Positions 8,098-16,740 of a stretch of DNA of 64,000 nt are shown piece by piece (the stretch's first letter is position 1; each line of letters starts with the position of its first letter). Source of the stretch: Clostridiales bacterium (GTDB taxonomy: Bacteria; Actinomycetota; Coriobacteriia; Anaerosomatales; SLCP01). A program made the position numbers and the translations under genes. The notes beneath the pieces were generated by a model. The model was given only the letters and a program-made list of their open reading frames with translations. It was not told the origin of the DNA and searched no databases. The DNA lies in NCBI GenBank assembly GCA_018333995.1, contig JAGXSG010000028.1:1-64000 (forward strand), written 5' to 3'.

Positions 8098-10254
8098 TTA
8101 TGCCTGATCGGAGGTCGTGCCCTCGAGTGCGGCGAGACGGCGCTTGGTGTCCGCGAAGAATGGGAGCGACACACCCACAGCGTCGTAGCGAGTGGACACA
8201 AGCTCGCCGAGGAGTACTTCGTGCCGTGCGCTTTCGCCGCATGCGCAGGTAAATACCCCTGCCTCGCGTGCGGTCTGTGCCACGCGGTGAAGCAGTTCGA
8301 CGACGGCCGGGTGAGCCGGGTCGAAGAGGGGCGCCACTCGTTCACTTTCGCGGTCGAGCGCGAGCACGCACATCACGAGGTCGCTCACGCCCACGCTCAC
8401 AAAGTCGGCACCGAGCGCAAGCACCTCATGTAGCCGCATCGCCATCGCCGGGGTCTCGACTGAGACTCCCACGCCGACATCTACGTGCGGCTCGAGGCCG
8501 GACGCACGGATCGCGTCGAGCGCTGCGGCGTACTCGTGAGTAAATCGAACGAACGGCAGCTTGATGGCGACGGAGGTGGCGCCCGCGTCGAGAGCGGCTC
8601 GTATCGCCCGCAACTCGAGGGAGAATAGCTCAGGTTCAGCGAGTTCACGTCCGATCCCGCGCCAGCCGAGAAGGGGATTGCGTTCGTCAGGTTCTTCGTC
8701 CCCGCCGTCGAGCCGCCGGAACTCATCAGTCGGTGCGTCGAGGGTCTTGTACCATACGGGCCTTCCATCAAACATGCGGCACGTTTCAACGATGCCGTCG
8801 GTGATGGCCTCCTCAAGCGCTCGCGTCTTGCCTGTTCGCACCATCTTTCCAGGGTGTACGCCGGTTTGCAGCAGGAAGTAATCGTTTCGAAGCGAACTTA
8901 CGCCATCGGCATAAGGGGCGAGCGGGGCCGCTTGCGCCGGAACAAGAACCGAGACAAAGACGTTCATTCGGGTAGGTGGCAAGCCGCCCGTCTCGGCAGG
9001 GCTGATCGAGAGGTCGCCTTCGTAGACCACACCGCGGTATCCGTCGACCGTGACGACGTCTCCCTCCGCAAGCACACTCGTCGCCGAGCCGGTTCCGAGG
9101 ACGCACGCGACACCAAACTCGCGCAGGATGTTTGCCCCGTGGCTCGTCGCACCGCCTTCGTCGACTACCACGGCACCCGCGCGACGCAGGTGCACCGCGA
9201 GGTCGTTGGTGAGTCGGCGCGCCACGACCACCGCGCCGCGCGGCACGATCTCGACCTCGTTGCTCCTGATGTGCACGACCTCACCGGAGCCAACAGCGGG
9301 GCTCGCGCCGATACCCCGGAGGAGTACGGTGTGTTCGGCGATCTGAGGAAAGATCATCGCTTCATCCGGCGAGAAGACGAGTGGGCGTGATTGTAGGAGG
9401 TAGAAGCGTCCCGCCGCAAACGCCCACTCGATGTCTTGGGGAGCGCCGAAAAGCCGTTCGACTTCGCGTGTCCAACCGGCGAGCAGGGCGACCTCGCCGT
9501 CGGCGAGCTTGCGTGGACGGGAGGGCCCGCCGCCACGGATCAGCGTCACTCGCCCATCGGCAGGGGAGTACTCGTAGCGCTCGGGAGTAACCTCTCCGGA
9601 CACGAGATCCTCAGCCATCCCCTGTATCGCCTCGACGATGACGACGTCGGCCTCTCGACGTGCGGGGTCACGTCCGAAAGCGAGGCCGGAGCGCTCTGAG
9701 CTAATCTGGCGCTGAAGAACGACGGCGACCTCGGTCTTGCGCGGATCGTGACCAAGGTCTCGGGCGTAGTGAACCGCACGCCGGTTGAACGCCGATGCCC
9801 AGCACCGTTTCACCGCCGCGTAAAGCCCCTCGGGACTGTCCACGCCGGTGATCGACGAGAGCATGCCGGCGTAGCTCGCTGACGCGCTGTCTTCCACGGT
9901 TGCCGAGCTCCTCACGACGATCCCGCCGCCATAAGTGCTGAGCTCAGCGAAAACTTCGGCGAGTCGCGTAGCCAGGGCGAGGGGAACCGGGGTCGCGACA
10001 ATCGCCGCCCGGACCGCGTCAGCGGCGAGTGAGCGCGCGTGCGTGTCGAGTGCCTGGTCGCCGAGGGCGGTGATCGCCGAGGCGATTTCGGGCTCGGTCG
10101 TGAAGCGCGCGAACTCCGAAACTGGAACCACCCAGGCGGCAGGAACGGGGAGGTCGCTCATTGCGAGGCGAGCCAGATTGGCCGCCTTGCCGCCGACGGC
10201 CGACGCATCGAGCTTCGCAGCTTCGTGGAGGGTGATGATCGTGTCGTCAGGCAC
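8098..10254 (-). CDS. PEP synthase / pyruvate phosphate dikinase-family enzyme
   Basis: Family members interconvert pyruvate and phosphoenolpyruvate through a phosphohistidine. Three domains are present. The N-terminal ATP-grasp part starts with G-G-K-A-A-N-L and carries V-V-R-S-S-A-T-V-E-D and L-Q-S-R-P. The phosphohistidine domain has G-G-A-T-S-H-G-A-N-I-L with the transfer His. The C-terminal PEP/pyruvate barrel has L-R-N-D-Y-F, N-P-L-L-G-W-R-G, V-E-T-P and a Cys-containing C-A-C-G-E end. At 718 residues it is shorter than E. coli PpsA (about 790). In the barrel the usual S-N-D-M/L-T-Q is replaced by V-S-D-L-V-M, so substrate preference or activity may differ. It stands alone on the minus strand and is divergent from the arsR-type gene. 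PEP synthase is my first choice. Confidence 0.78.
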   Translation of the reverse strand: MPDDTIITLHEAAKLDASAVGGKAANLARLAMSDLPVPAAWVVPVSEFARFTTEPEIASAITALGDQALDTHARSLAADAVRAAIVATPVPLALATRLAEVFAELSTYGGGIVVRSSATVEDSASASYAGMLSSITGVDSPEGLYAAVKRCWASAFNRRAVHYARDLGHDPRKTEVAVVLQRQISSERSGLAFGRDPARREADVVIVEAIQGMAEDLVSGEVTPERYEYSPADGRVTLIRGGGPSRPRKLADGEVALLAGWTREVERLFGAPQDIEWAFAAGRFYLLQSRPLVFSPDEAMIFPQIAEHTVLLRGIGASPAVGSGEVVHIRSNEVEIVPRGAVVVARRLTNDLAVHLRRAGAVVVDEGGATSHGANILREFGVACVLGTGSATSVLAEGDVVTVDGYRGVVYEGDLSISPAETGGLPPTRMNVFVSVLVPAQAAPLAPYADGVSSLRNDYFLLQTGVHPGKMVRTGKTRALEEAITDGIVETCRMFDGRPVWYKTLDAPTDEFRRLDGGDEEPDERNPLLGWRGIGRELAEPELFSLELRAIRAALDAGATSVAIKLPFVRFTHEYAAALDAIRASGLEPHVDVGVGVSVETPAMAMRLHEVLALGADFVSVGVSDLVMCVLALDRESERVAPLFDPAHPAVVELLHRVAQTAREAGVFTCACGESARHEVLLGELVSTRYDAVGVSLPFFADTKRRLAALEGTTSDQA

Positions 10255-10300
10255 GCGAGCCTCCCATGCCTCCCACGTGGTGAGTATTCCCGGTTGCCCG

Positions 10301-10329
10301 TTGACGGAACGTCAGCCGTGCGGTATTGA
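10301..10329 (+). promoter_or_regulatory. Candidate promoter for the metal-repressor operon
   Basis: TTGACG (10301-10306) and TATTGA (10324-10329) are separated by 17 bases. Transcription would begin near 10336, immediately before the ATG at 10337, which predicts a leaderless message; consistent with this, no Shine-Dalgarno sequence precedes the ATG. The -35 is strong and the -10 is weak. Confidence 0.45.
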
Positions 10330-10333
10330 TGAA

Positions 10334-10355
10334 CATATGAACACACGCTCAGATA
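10334..10355 (+). promoter_or_regulatory. SmtB/ZiaR-like operator overlapping the repressor start codon
   Basis: Imperfect inverted repeat: CATATGA (10334-10340) and TCAGATA (10349-10355) match at five of seven positions around an eight-base centre. The ATGAACA-N5-TCAGATA pattern is the type bound by zinc-sensing SmtB/ZiaR repressors, recalled from the family. It lies just downstream of the candidate -10 and covers the first six codons of the repressor, so bound repressor would block initiation at its own promoter. Confidence 0.55.
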
Positions 10356-10726
10356 ACAGACAAGTTGTAGAGTGCGCCGACGGGTGCGACGTGACCCTGG
10401 TTGACGCCGATGCTGTACGAGACGCCAAAGCCGCACTCCCGGCCACGGCTTGCCTCAAGGTGATGGCGGACATCTTCTCCGCGCTTGCGGATCCCACGCG
10501 ACTGAAAATCCTCTCGGCGCTCGCCGAACGCGATCTGTGCGTGTGTGACCTTGCTGAGGTCAGTGGCGTAAGCCAGTCCGCAGTCAGTCATCAGCTCCGT
10601 TTGTTGCGGGACCGGGACCTCGTGGTGTTTTCCCGTGACGGGAGGCGCGCGGTCTACACCCTCTCAGACGCCCACGTCGCCACACTCCTCGAACAGGGAC
10701 GCGAACATGCGGGTGAGAGGGCGTGA
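10337..10726 (+). CDS. ArsR/SmtB-family metal-responsive repressor (zinc-sensor type)
   Basis: A winged-helix repressor that releases DNA when it binds metal. The recognition helix is V-S-Q-S-A-V-S-H-Q-L at residues 78-87. Two metal sites are visible. The alpha3N type has Cys13 and Cys17 in the N-terminal arm and Cys68-Val-Cys70 in helix 3. The alpha5 type has Asp111, His113, His124 and Glu127, an exact D-x-H-x10-H-x2-E pattern. Having both is the ZiaR arrangement and points to zinc, possibly with cadmium or lead. ATG 10337 is the start of the conserved region; longer in-frame extensions run into the divergent neighbour. The stop codon overlaps the GTG of the downstream metal ATPase (GTGA), so repressor and pump are translationally coupled. 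Confidence 0.92.
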   Translation: MNTRSDNRQVVECADGCDVTLVDADAVRDAKAALPATACLKVMADIFSALADPTRLKILSALAERDLCVCDLAEVSGVSQSAVSHQLRLLRDRDLVVFSRDGRRAVYTLSDAHVATLLEQGREHAGERA

Positions 10727-12960
10727 GCACCGCCGAGTCGACATCTGTCGCGACAGCAATCTACCGGCTGATCGGACTTGATTGACCGGATTGCGCGCGC
10801 ACCGTGGGTGCGGCGGTAGAGCGGGTCGCGGGAGTGGTGAGTGCCGAGGTCAACTTTGCCAGCGGCACCATGGTGCTTGAGTACGACCCCGCTACCGACC
10901 CCCGCGAGCGGGCACTCGAGATCGTGCGGGCGACTGGACACCGTGTCGAACCGCTCGCCGGTGTGCGGACCGTTGAGAGTCCGACACCCACGTCATGGTG
11001 GACCCAGTACGGACACCTCGCATCGACTATCGCGTCGGGTGGACTGCTCGCGCTTGCGTGGGGAGTTGGGCTTGCGCATTTCCCGGGCGCTTCCTTTGTC
11101 GAGGTTGCCCTGTACGTGCTTGCGATCGCGACGGGGGGGTGGCTCGTCGTGCGTCGCGCGATCGTCTCATTGCGTGCACGTTCACTCGACATGAATGTAC
11201 TGATGACGGTCGCGGTCATCGGTGCCGCTCTGATCGGCGAGTGGGCAGAAGGAGCGCTGGTAGTATTCTTGTTCGCCTTCGGGGGGATGCTCGAGTCCCG
11301 CTCGCTCGAGCGCACGCGACGTTCGATCCGCGACCTCATGGACCTTTCCCCCCCGGTTGTACGCGTTATTGAAGAGGGGCGTGAGATCGAGCGCCTTGCG
11401 GCCGATGTTGTTCCCGGCACCTTGGTGCGCGTCCGTCCCGGTGAACGGCTGGCCCTCGACGGCGAGGTCGTCCGGGGATCGTCCGCGCTCGACGAGAGTC
11501 CGATCACAGGTGAGTCACTGCCGGTCGAAAAGGGTCCGGATGACCCGGTCTGGGCTGGCTCCCTTAACACGTCAGGGGTTCTTCAGATCCGCGTCACCGC
11601 TCGCGCGCAGGACTCCACGTTGGCGCACATCATCTACCTTGTAGAAGAAGCGCAGGCCTCCAAGGCACCGGTACAGCGGCTTGTTGACCGCTTCAGTTCC
11701 GTATACACCCCAACCGTGATCGCGCTTGCGGCGTGTGTGGCCCTCGTTCCCCCAATTGCGGGAATGCTTGCCGGACAGCAGTGGGGTGGTTTCGACGAGT
11801 GGTTTTACCGAGCGCTTGTCATGCTTGTGGTCGCGTGCCCATGTGCGCTCGTGATCTCAACACCGGTCTCGATCGTATCGGCGATCACGCGTGCAACACG
11901 TGATGGCGTGCTCGTCAAGGGAGGCGCGCACCTCGAGACTGCCGCCCGGGTCAAGGCAGTCGCATTTGACAAGACGGGAACACTCACGCGCGGCTTACCA
12001 GAGGTTGTTGATGTAATCGCGCTGCGGGGTGCGGCTGTGTCTCGGATCCTGGAAACGGCCGCGGCACTCGAAGGTTTATCGACACATCCGCTCGCATCAG
12101 CGGTTGTCCGAGCCGCTCGCGGGGATGAGGGCAGCGTCACTCAAGCGTCTTCTGTTCCGGCGGGCGAGGAGGTGAGCGGTTTTGAGGATATTCCTGGCCA
12201 AGGAGTAAGCGGTGTTATCGCGGGTACCCGGTATGCCGTGGTAAGCCCCGGATGGGCGGCCGCGCATGGCGTTCTCGACCAGACCGCTCAAGCAGAGGTG
12301 GAGGGTTTGGAGAGTAACGCGCGCACTGTGCTCGTCGTAGTCGCCGACGGAAGCGCCATCGGACTCATCGGCGTGGCTGACGAGGTACGTGCGGAGTCAC
12401 CCGCAACGGTTGAGGCGCTTGGCGATCTCGGCATACAGCACGTCGTTATGATTACTGGCGATAATGACCGGACAGCCGCGGCGGTGGCGCGCTATGCGGG
12501 CGTACGGGAGTACCTAGCACGTCTCCTCCCCGCCGAGAAGGTCGACGCGGTTCGCGCGCTCAAAGACCGCTACGGCACTGTGGTGATGGTCGGCGACGGG
12601 ATCAACGACGCTCCCGCGCTCGCCGCCGCCGATCTTGGCATTGCCATGGGTGCGGCCGGAAGCGACACCGCGCTCCAGACCGCAGACGTCGCGCTGATGT
12701 CCGATGACCTCACCCAGGTGCCGCGCTTCCTCGACTTGGGGCGGCGCACGGTCAGAATCATTAAGCAGAACATCGCCACTTCCATCGTGATCAAGTTTGC
12801 GGTGCTTGGCCTGGCAGCGAGTGGACATGCGACACTATGGATGGCCGTGTTTGCGGACACCGGAGTGTCGCTGCTCGTGATTCTCAACGGAATGCGTTTG
12901 TTGCGGGACCGCCGTCATAAGTGGAGGACTTCCGGACCTCAAGTGGAAGGTACTTCGTGA
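10723..12960 (+). CDS. zntA: Zn/Cd/Pb P1B-type ATPase with an in-frame TGA at a metal-site Cys (putative selenoprotein)
   Basis: ATP-driven metal efflux pump in the cytoplasmic membrane. After about residue 80 it is a normal P1B-2 ATPase: actuator T-G-E, TM6 C-P-C-A-L, D-K-T-G-T-L-T, the H-P motif in S-T-H-P-L-A-S-A, G-D-G-I-N-D-A-P, and a TM8 D-T-G that marks zinc/cadmium/lead specificity. The frame is open upstream to GTG 10723, which overlaps the repressor stop by four bases, except for TGA at 10783-10785. The residues around it read Y-R-L-I-G-L-D-(TGA)-P-D-C-A, exactly the HMA metal motif with the first Cys codon (TGC) as TGA. Read as selenocysteine, residue 21 is U and the protein has 745 residues. 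Without recoding, translation would have to restart at GTG 10804, which has no ribosome-binding site and lies in a hairpin loop, and would make 718 residues. A nonsense mutation or sequencing error remains possible. Confidence 0.85.
10783..10812 (+). promoter_or_regulatory. Candidate bacterial SECIS hairpin at the in-frame TGA
   Basis: The TGA at 10783-10785 is followed by CGCACC (10798-10803), loop GTG (10804-10806) and GGTGCG (10807-10812), a perfect 6-bp stem. The loop starts 18 bases after the TGA and its first base is G. Bacterial SECIS elements are known to need a stem of at least four pairs, a small loop with G in the first two positions, and a loop 16-37 bases from the UGA; all three hold. 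The surrounding sequence is GC-rich, so a hairpin could also arise by chance. Confidence 0.5.
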
Positions 12961-13050
12961 GCTAGAGTTCGTGTAGTGCGGAGACTCCCGGAGACGGGGA
13001 GAGAAAGCCGCGAGGAAAGCGACGTGTACAGCGACAGGGAGCGATGCTGA

Positions 13051-13401
13051 GTGGACAGCGAGCGGTTCATGAGGTTTATGGCGGCGTGGGCGCTCGTACA
13101 TGAGACCGCCGACGACGGCTGGAAGGCCGCGGTCGCAAGGGGAAGCGGGCAGGAACCCACAGAGATGAAGGAGGGTCCGGAGGCATTCGTCGACGGGCTC
13201 TCGGCCATGATTGCAGAGGAAAAGGAGCGCCTGAAGACTGAGCTCGCTGAGGGCCGCGACGGATCGGGCGGAACCACCGGCGCACTGGCCGAGAAACTCG
13301 ATGGTCTCACGTTTGAAATGGGCGAGTTGCGTGGTCGCATCGAGACGCTGCAGGCTTCGATCGACGCGCTCGCGGCTGCAGCGGACGTCGATCGCCGCTG
13401 A
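13051..13401 (+). CDS. Small coiled-coil protein of unknown function
   Basis: 116 residues from GTG 13051, preceded by AGGGAG. The N-terminal 30 residues are aromatic and helical (R-F-M-R-F-M-A-A-W), and the C-terminal half is a predicted coiled coil with regular Leu/Ile spacing and E-x-L-x-G-x-L-R heptads (about residues 75-110). It lacks a signal peptide. The stop overlaps the next gene's ATG by one base (TGATG), so it is coupled to the ABC1/UbiB kinase. Its layout recalls phasin-like proteins seen near ABC1 kinases, but that is only a guess. Confidence 0.7.
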   Translation: MDSERFMRFMAAWALVHETADDGWKAAVARGSGQEPTEMKEGPEAFVDGLSAMIAEEKERLKTELAEGRDGSGGTTGALAEKLDGLTFEMGELRGRIETLQASIDALAAAADVDRR

Positions 13402-14762
13402 TGTCACGCCGCTCGCGCAGAGTCGTCACGTCACTAGCTCGCCATCTCGTCCGCGCAAGCGTTGAGGCGCGCCTCGGCACGAGTTCGCGATCGCGTCGCA
13501 GGGCCGCGTTCGCGCGCGCGACGCGGCTTGCGCTCGAAGAGCTTGGGCCAGTGTTTATCAAACTCGGGCAGGTCGCTTCGGTGCGGCCGGATGTGCTCCC
13601 GCCGGAGTTCATCTTCGAGCTGGAGCGTTTGCAGGATGCGTGCCCTCCGGTCGCGTTTGCCGACATCGAACGCGCGGCGAGCCGCTCGCTCGGTCGGCCC
13701 CTTGCTGACGCGTACGCTGAGTTCGACCCGGTGCCGGTTGCGGCAGCCTCGATCGCTCAGGTTCATCGTGCCACGCTGGCACGCGATGTGCGGCCGGTGT
13801 TCGGCGCGGTGCTGCCAAAAGGTACCACGGTTGCGGTCAAGGTAGTCCGGCCGGAAGCCGCCGCGAGTATCGCGGCCGATCTGGTCGAGGCGCGTCGGCT
13901 GATCGCGCGAGCGCACCGCTTCGGCCTCAAGCGATACCTTGACGCACCGAGTCTGCTCGAGGAGTTTGCCGCGTCGCTCGACAGTGAGCTTGATCTGCGA
14001 AACGAGGGGCGGGTAGCTGACAGGTTCGCGTTTGACTTCCGAGACGACCCGCTCGTTTTCGCGCCTCGCGTCGCGTGGCCCCTGACCACCCGATCCGTAC
14101 TGACGATGGAGTTTGTCGATGGGTGGCGCCTCACCGAACTTGATGACGCCGTTCGGAAGGGGATCGACGCGTACAAGCTTGCCCTGCACGGTGCGGAGGT
14201 CTTCATGCGGCAGGTGCTTGTCATCGGCCGGTACCACGCCGATCTCCATCCAGCAAACCTCTTTGTCACGCCTGATTCGCGGATATGCTATCTCGACTTC
14301 GGGATCGTGGGGGTGACGCGCCCAGAGGACCGTCTCGCCATCGCGCAGGTGCTCGCGGCGACGGTGTACCGCGACGCCGATCGCGCCCTGCGTTACTCGG
14401 CCGAGCTCGGGCTTGTGGTCCCACCGGAGCGTGAAGCAGAGGTGCGCTCGCGGGTCAACGCGCTGATGGAGCGCACATTGGGAGATGGCGGACACCCGGC
14501 GGATGTGCGAGGGTTTGCGATTGGCTTCCTCGGCGTGATGGCTGACTCCCGCGTTCCTATCCCACCAGGATATGGTCTACTCGTAAAAGCGCTCGTTACA
14601 GTCGAGGGCGTCGCGCGGGCGATCTATCCCGAGATTGACATCGCGCAAGCGGCGCGACCTTTCGCGACGAAGCTCATAGCGGCCGAGATGACGCGTCCCG
14701 CGCGCATCGCCGAGCGTGTTCCGGGCGCGCTGCGGGCGGCCTTGAGGGAGTACGTGCGATAG
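13401..14762 (+). CDS. ABC1/UbiB-family atypical kinase
   Basis: Atypical protein-kinase-like ATPase linked in other organisms to isoprenoid quinone lipid metabolism. The family KxGQ motif is F-I-K-L-G-Q at about residues 50-55; the Ala-rich nucleotide loop is A-A-A-S-I-A-Q-V-H, followed by V-A-V-K-V, the catalytic-loop H-A-D-L-H-P-A-N and the metal-binding L-D-F-G. 453 residues is within the family range, but the C-terminus lacks the two transmembrane helices of proteobacterial UbiB. It is translationally coupled to the coiled-coil protein upstream. A role with menaquinone or membrane lipids is inference. Confidence 0.88.
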   Translation: MSRRSRRVVTSLARHLVRASVEARLGTSSRSRRRAAFARATRLALEELGPVFIKLGQVASVRPDVLPPEFIFELERLQDACPPVAFADIERAASRSLGRPLADAYAEFDPVPVAAASIAQVHRATLARDVRPVFGAVLPKGTTVAVKVVRPEAAASIAADLVEARRLIARAHRFGLKRYLDAPSLLEEFAASLDSELDLRNEGRVADRFAFDFRDDPLVFAPRVAWPLTTRSVLTMEFVDGWRLTELDDAVRKGIDAYKLALHGAEVFMRQVLVIGRYHADLHPANLFVTPDSRICYLDFGIVGVTRPEDRLAIAQVLAATVYRDADRALRYSAELGLVVPPEREAEVRSRVNALMERTLGDGGHPADVRGFAIGFLGVMADSRVPIPPGYGLLVKALVTVEGVARAIYPEIDIAQAARPFATKLIAAEMTRPARIAERVPGALRAALREYVR

Positions 14763-14778
14763 GCTAGACAGGTCGCCG

Positions 14779-15618
14779 CTACCCGGAAAGCGGTGTGGCC
14801 CGGGCGTTTAAGTCTGACTCGGCCAGAGTCTCATTCAGGCTCCCGCTGCGGTACCCCTCGAGATCCTGCGCCACGAACGCGAAGCCGACGTCGCGCAGCG
14901 CCAAGGCCATCTCACCACGCCGGGACCACGCGTGCTCCATCTCGTCAGGGTCGACCTCTACGCGCGCGACATCACCGTGCGCGCGTACGCGGAACTGCAC
15001 AAGCCCGAGAGCGCGGAGTGCTGCCTCCGCATCAGCCACTCGGCGAAGACCCGCCTCGGTTATCGCCTCACCGTACGGAAATCGCGACGCGAGACACGCC
15101 ATCGACGGTTTGTCCCAGTTGGGCAAAGTGAGCATTTGGGCTATCTCGCGCACATCCGCTTTCGTCATCCCGACGGCTTGTAGCGGACTGATGACCCCGT
15201 ACTCCTTGGCGGCCCTACTGCCTGGCCTGTAGTCATCCAAATCATCGAGGTTCGAGCCGTCAGCCACGTGGGCAAGACCACGGCTGTCCGCGAGGGTGCG
15301 CAGCAGGCCGAAGAGCTCAACCTTACAGTGGTAGCAGCGGTCCGGGGTGTTTGCGCGGAACTGCGGGTCGACGAGCTCGTGGGTCTCGACGGCGTGCACC
15401 GCGAATCCGAGCTCTCGGGCAAGCCGTTTGGCCTCCGTCGCCTCAGACTCGGGATACGTGTCTGAGCTGGCAAGTACGGCGAGGCACCGTCTCCCAAGGA
15501 CAGCGTTCGCCGTGAACGCGAGCAGTGTGGAGTCGATTCCGCCCGAGTACGCTACAAGCAAAGTGCCGAGACCGGCGATGTGCTCGCGCAGGTGGTCGTA
15601 TTTCGCGGAAGCGTCCAA
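14779..15618 (-). CDS. larE: ATP-dependent sacrificial sulfur transferase LarE
   Basis: LarE activates and donates sulfur to the pyridine precursor of the nickel-pincer cofactor used by lactate racemase and related enzymes. The PP-loop S-G-G-I-D-S-T is at about residues 25-31, N-T-P-D-R-C-Y-H-C-K near residue 90, and K-P-S-M-A-C-L-A-S-R near residue 170 carries the conserved Cys. 279 residues is family length. It starts at TTG (complement of 15616-15618), with a GGGGGA-rich upstream region; no better start is visible. It is the last gene of a run amtB-glnB-pduO-larE. larA, larB and larC are not in the window, so LarE either serves a distant locus or another sulfur-insertion reaction. Confidence 0.88.
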   Translation of the reverse strand: MDASAKYDHLREHIAGLGTLLVAYSGGIDSTLLAFTANAVLGRRCLAVLASSDTYPESEATEAKRLARELGFAVHAVETHELVDPQFRANTPDRCYHCKVELFGLLRTLADSRGLAHVADGSNLDDLDDYRPGSRAAKEYGVISPLQAVGMTKADVREIAQMLTLPNWDKPSMACLASRFPYGEAITEAGLRRVADAEAALRALGLVQFRVRAHGDVARVEVDPDEMEHAWSRRGEMALALRDVGFAFVAQDLEGYRSGSLNETLAESDLNARATPLSG

Positions 15619-15706
15619 ACGGTGTCCCCCAGAGGTGAGCAGGTTTCAAGTATAGCGCGAGTAGGAGGGTGCGTGGGGGAATCACGAATGCCGCGGCCCG
15701 GGGTGT

Positions 15707-16276
15707 CTAGCCTGGACGAGGTGTCCGGAGACAGTCTCCGTTCTCGCACATGTGGTTAGCGAAGCGCGCTGCGGTGAAGAGATAGTCTGAGAGTCGATTG
15801 ACAAAGGCGAGAACACCGGGTTCCACTGGTTCGCATGCCGCAAGATCGAGCACCCGGCGTTCGGCGCGCCGGATGACGGCCCTGGCCATATGAAGGCGTG
15901 CGGCTGGTTCGCACCCGGCGGGCAGCACAAAGCGGGAGATTTCGCCCACGGATGCCGTCATCGTGTCGATGGCGGTCTCGAGACGTGCCGTATCCGCCGC
16001 GGTGATGCTGGGGACACGCCCGCTCACTGACTCGTGGGGCGTGGCTAGGACGCTTGAGCAATCGAACAGGCGATTTTGTGCGAAAGCGAGCTCCGCGTCG
16101 AGCGCAGTGAGGGACGGCTCGTTCTGAATCGAAGCGCGAGCGAAACCGATCGCGCAGTTGGCCTCGTCTATCGTCCCGTACGCTTCAACCCGGACATCGT
16201 TCTTGCGTACGCGGGTTCCGTCTGCGAGTGAGGTCTCTCCGGTGTCTCCGTGTCGCGTGTAAATGGGGCCTGTCAT
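15707..16276 (-). CDS. pduO: PduO-type ATP:cob(I)alamin adenosyltransferase
   Basis: Transfers the adenosyl group of ATP to cob(I)alamin to make coenzyme B12. The N-terminal ATP motif is Y-T-R-H-G-D-T-G-E-T-S-L at residues 6-17, and the C-terminal N-R-L-S-D-Y-L-F-T-A-A-R signature is complete. I chose ATG 16276 because AAGGAGG lies just upstream on the minus strand; a start ten codons earlier has no support. 189 residues is normal. It sits 47 bases after glnB and 88 bases before larE in the same direction. It gives B12 for radical SAM or mutase enzymes; a B12-binding radical SAM enzyme lies at 50.5 kb. Confidence 0.93.
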   Translation of the reverse strand: MTGPIYTRHGDTGETSLADGTRVRKNDVRVEAYGTIDEANCAIGFARASIQNEPSLTALDAELAFAQNRLFDCSSVLATPHESVSGRVPSITAADTARLETAIDTMTASVGEISRFVLPAGCEPAARLHMARAVIRRAERRVLDLAACEPVEPGVLAFVNRLSDYLFTAARFANHMCENGDCLRTPRPG

Positions 16277-16323
16277 GGATAGTCCTCCTTGGACGGCGGC
16301 GCGCACGTCTTGCCGAGTTGGGG

Positions 16324-16740
<417 letters not shown>

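Noticed and set aside
13775-13795. TGGCACG-like sequence resembling a sigma-54 promoter inside the ABC1/UbiB gene.
   Set aside because: The GG-N10-GC spacing holds, but the -12 element reads GTGC instead of TTGC and it lies mid-gene; likely chance in GC-rich DNA.
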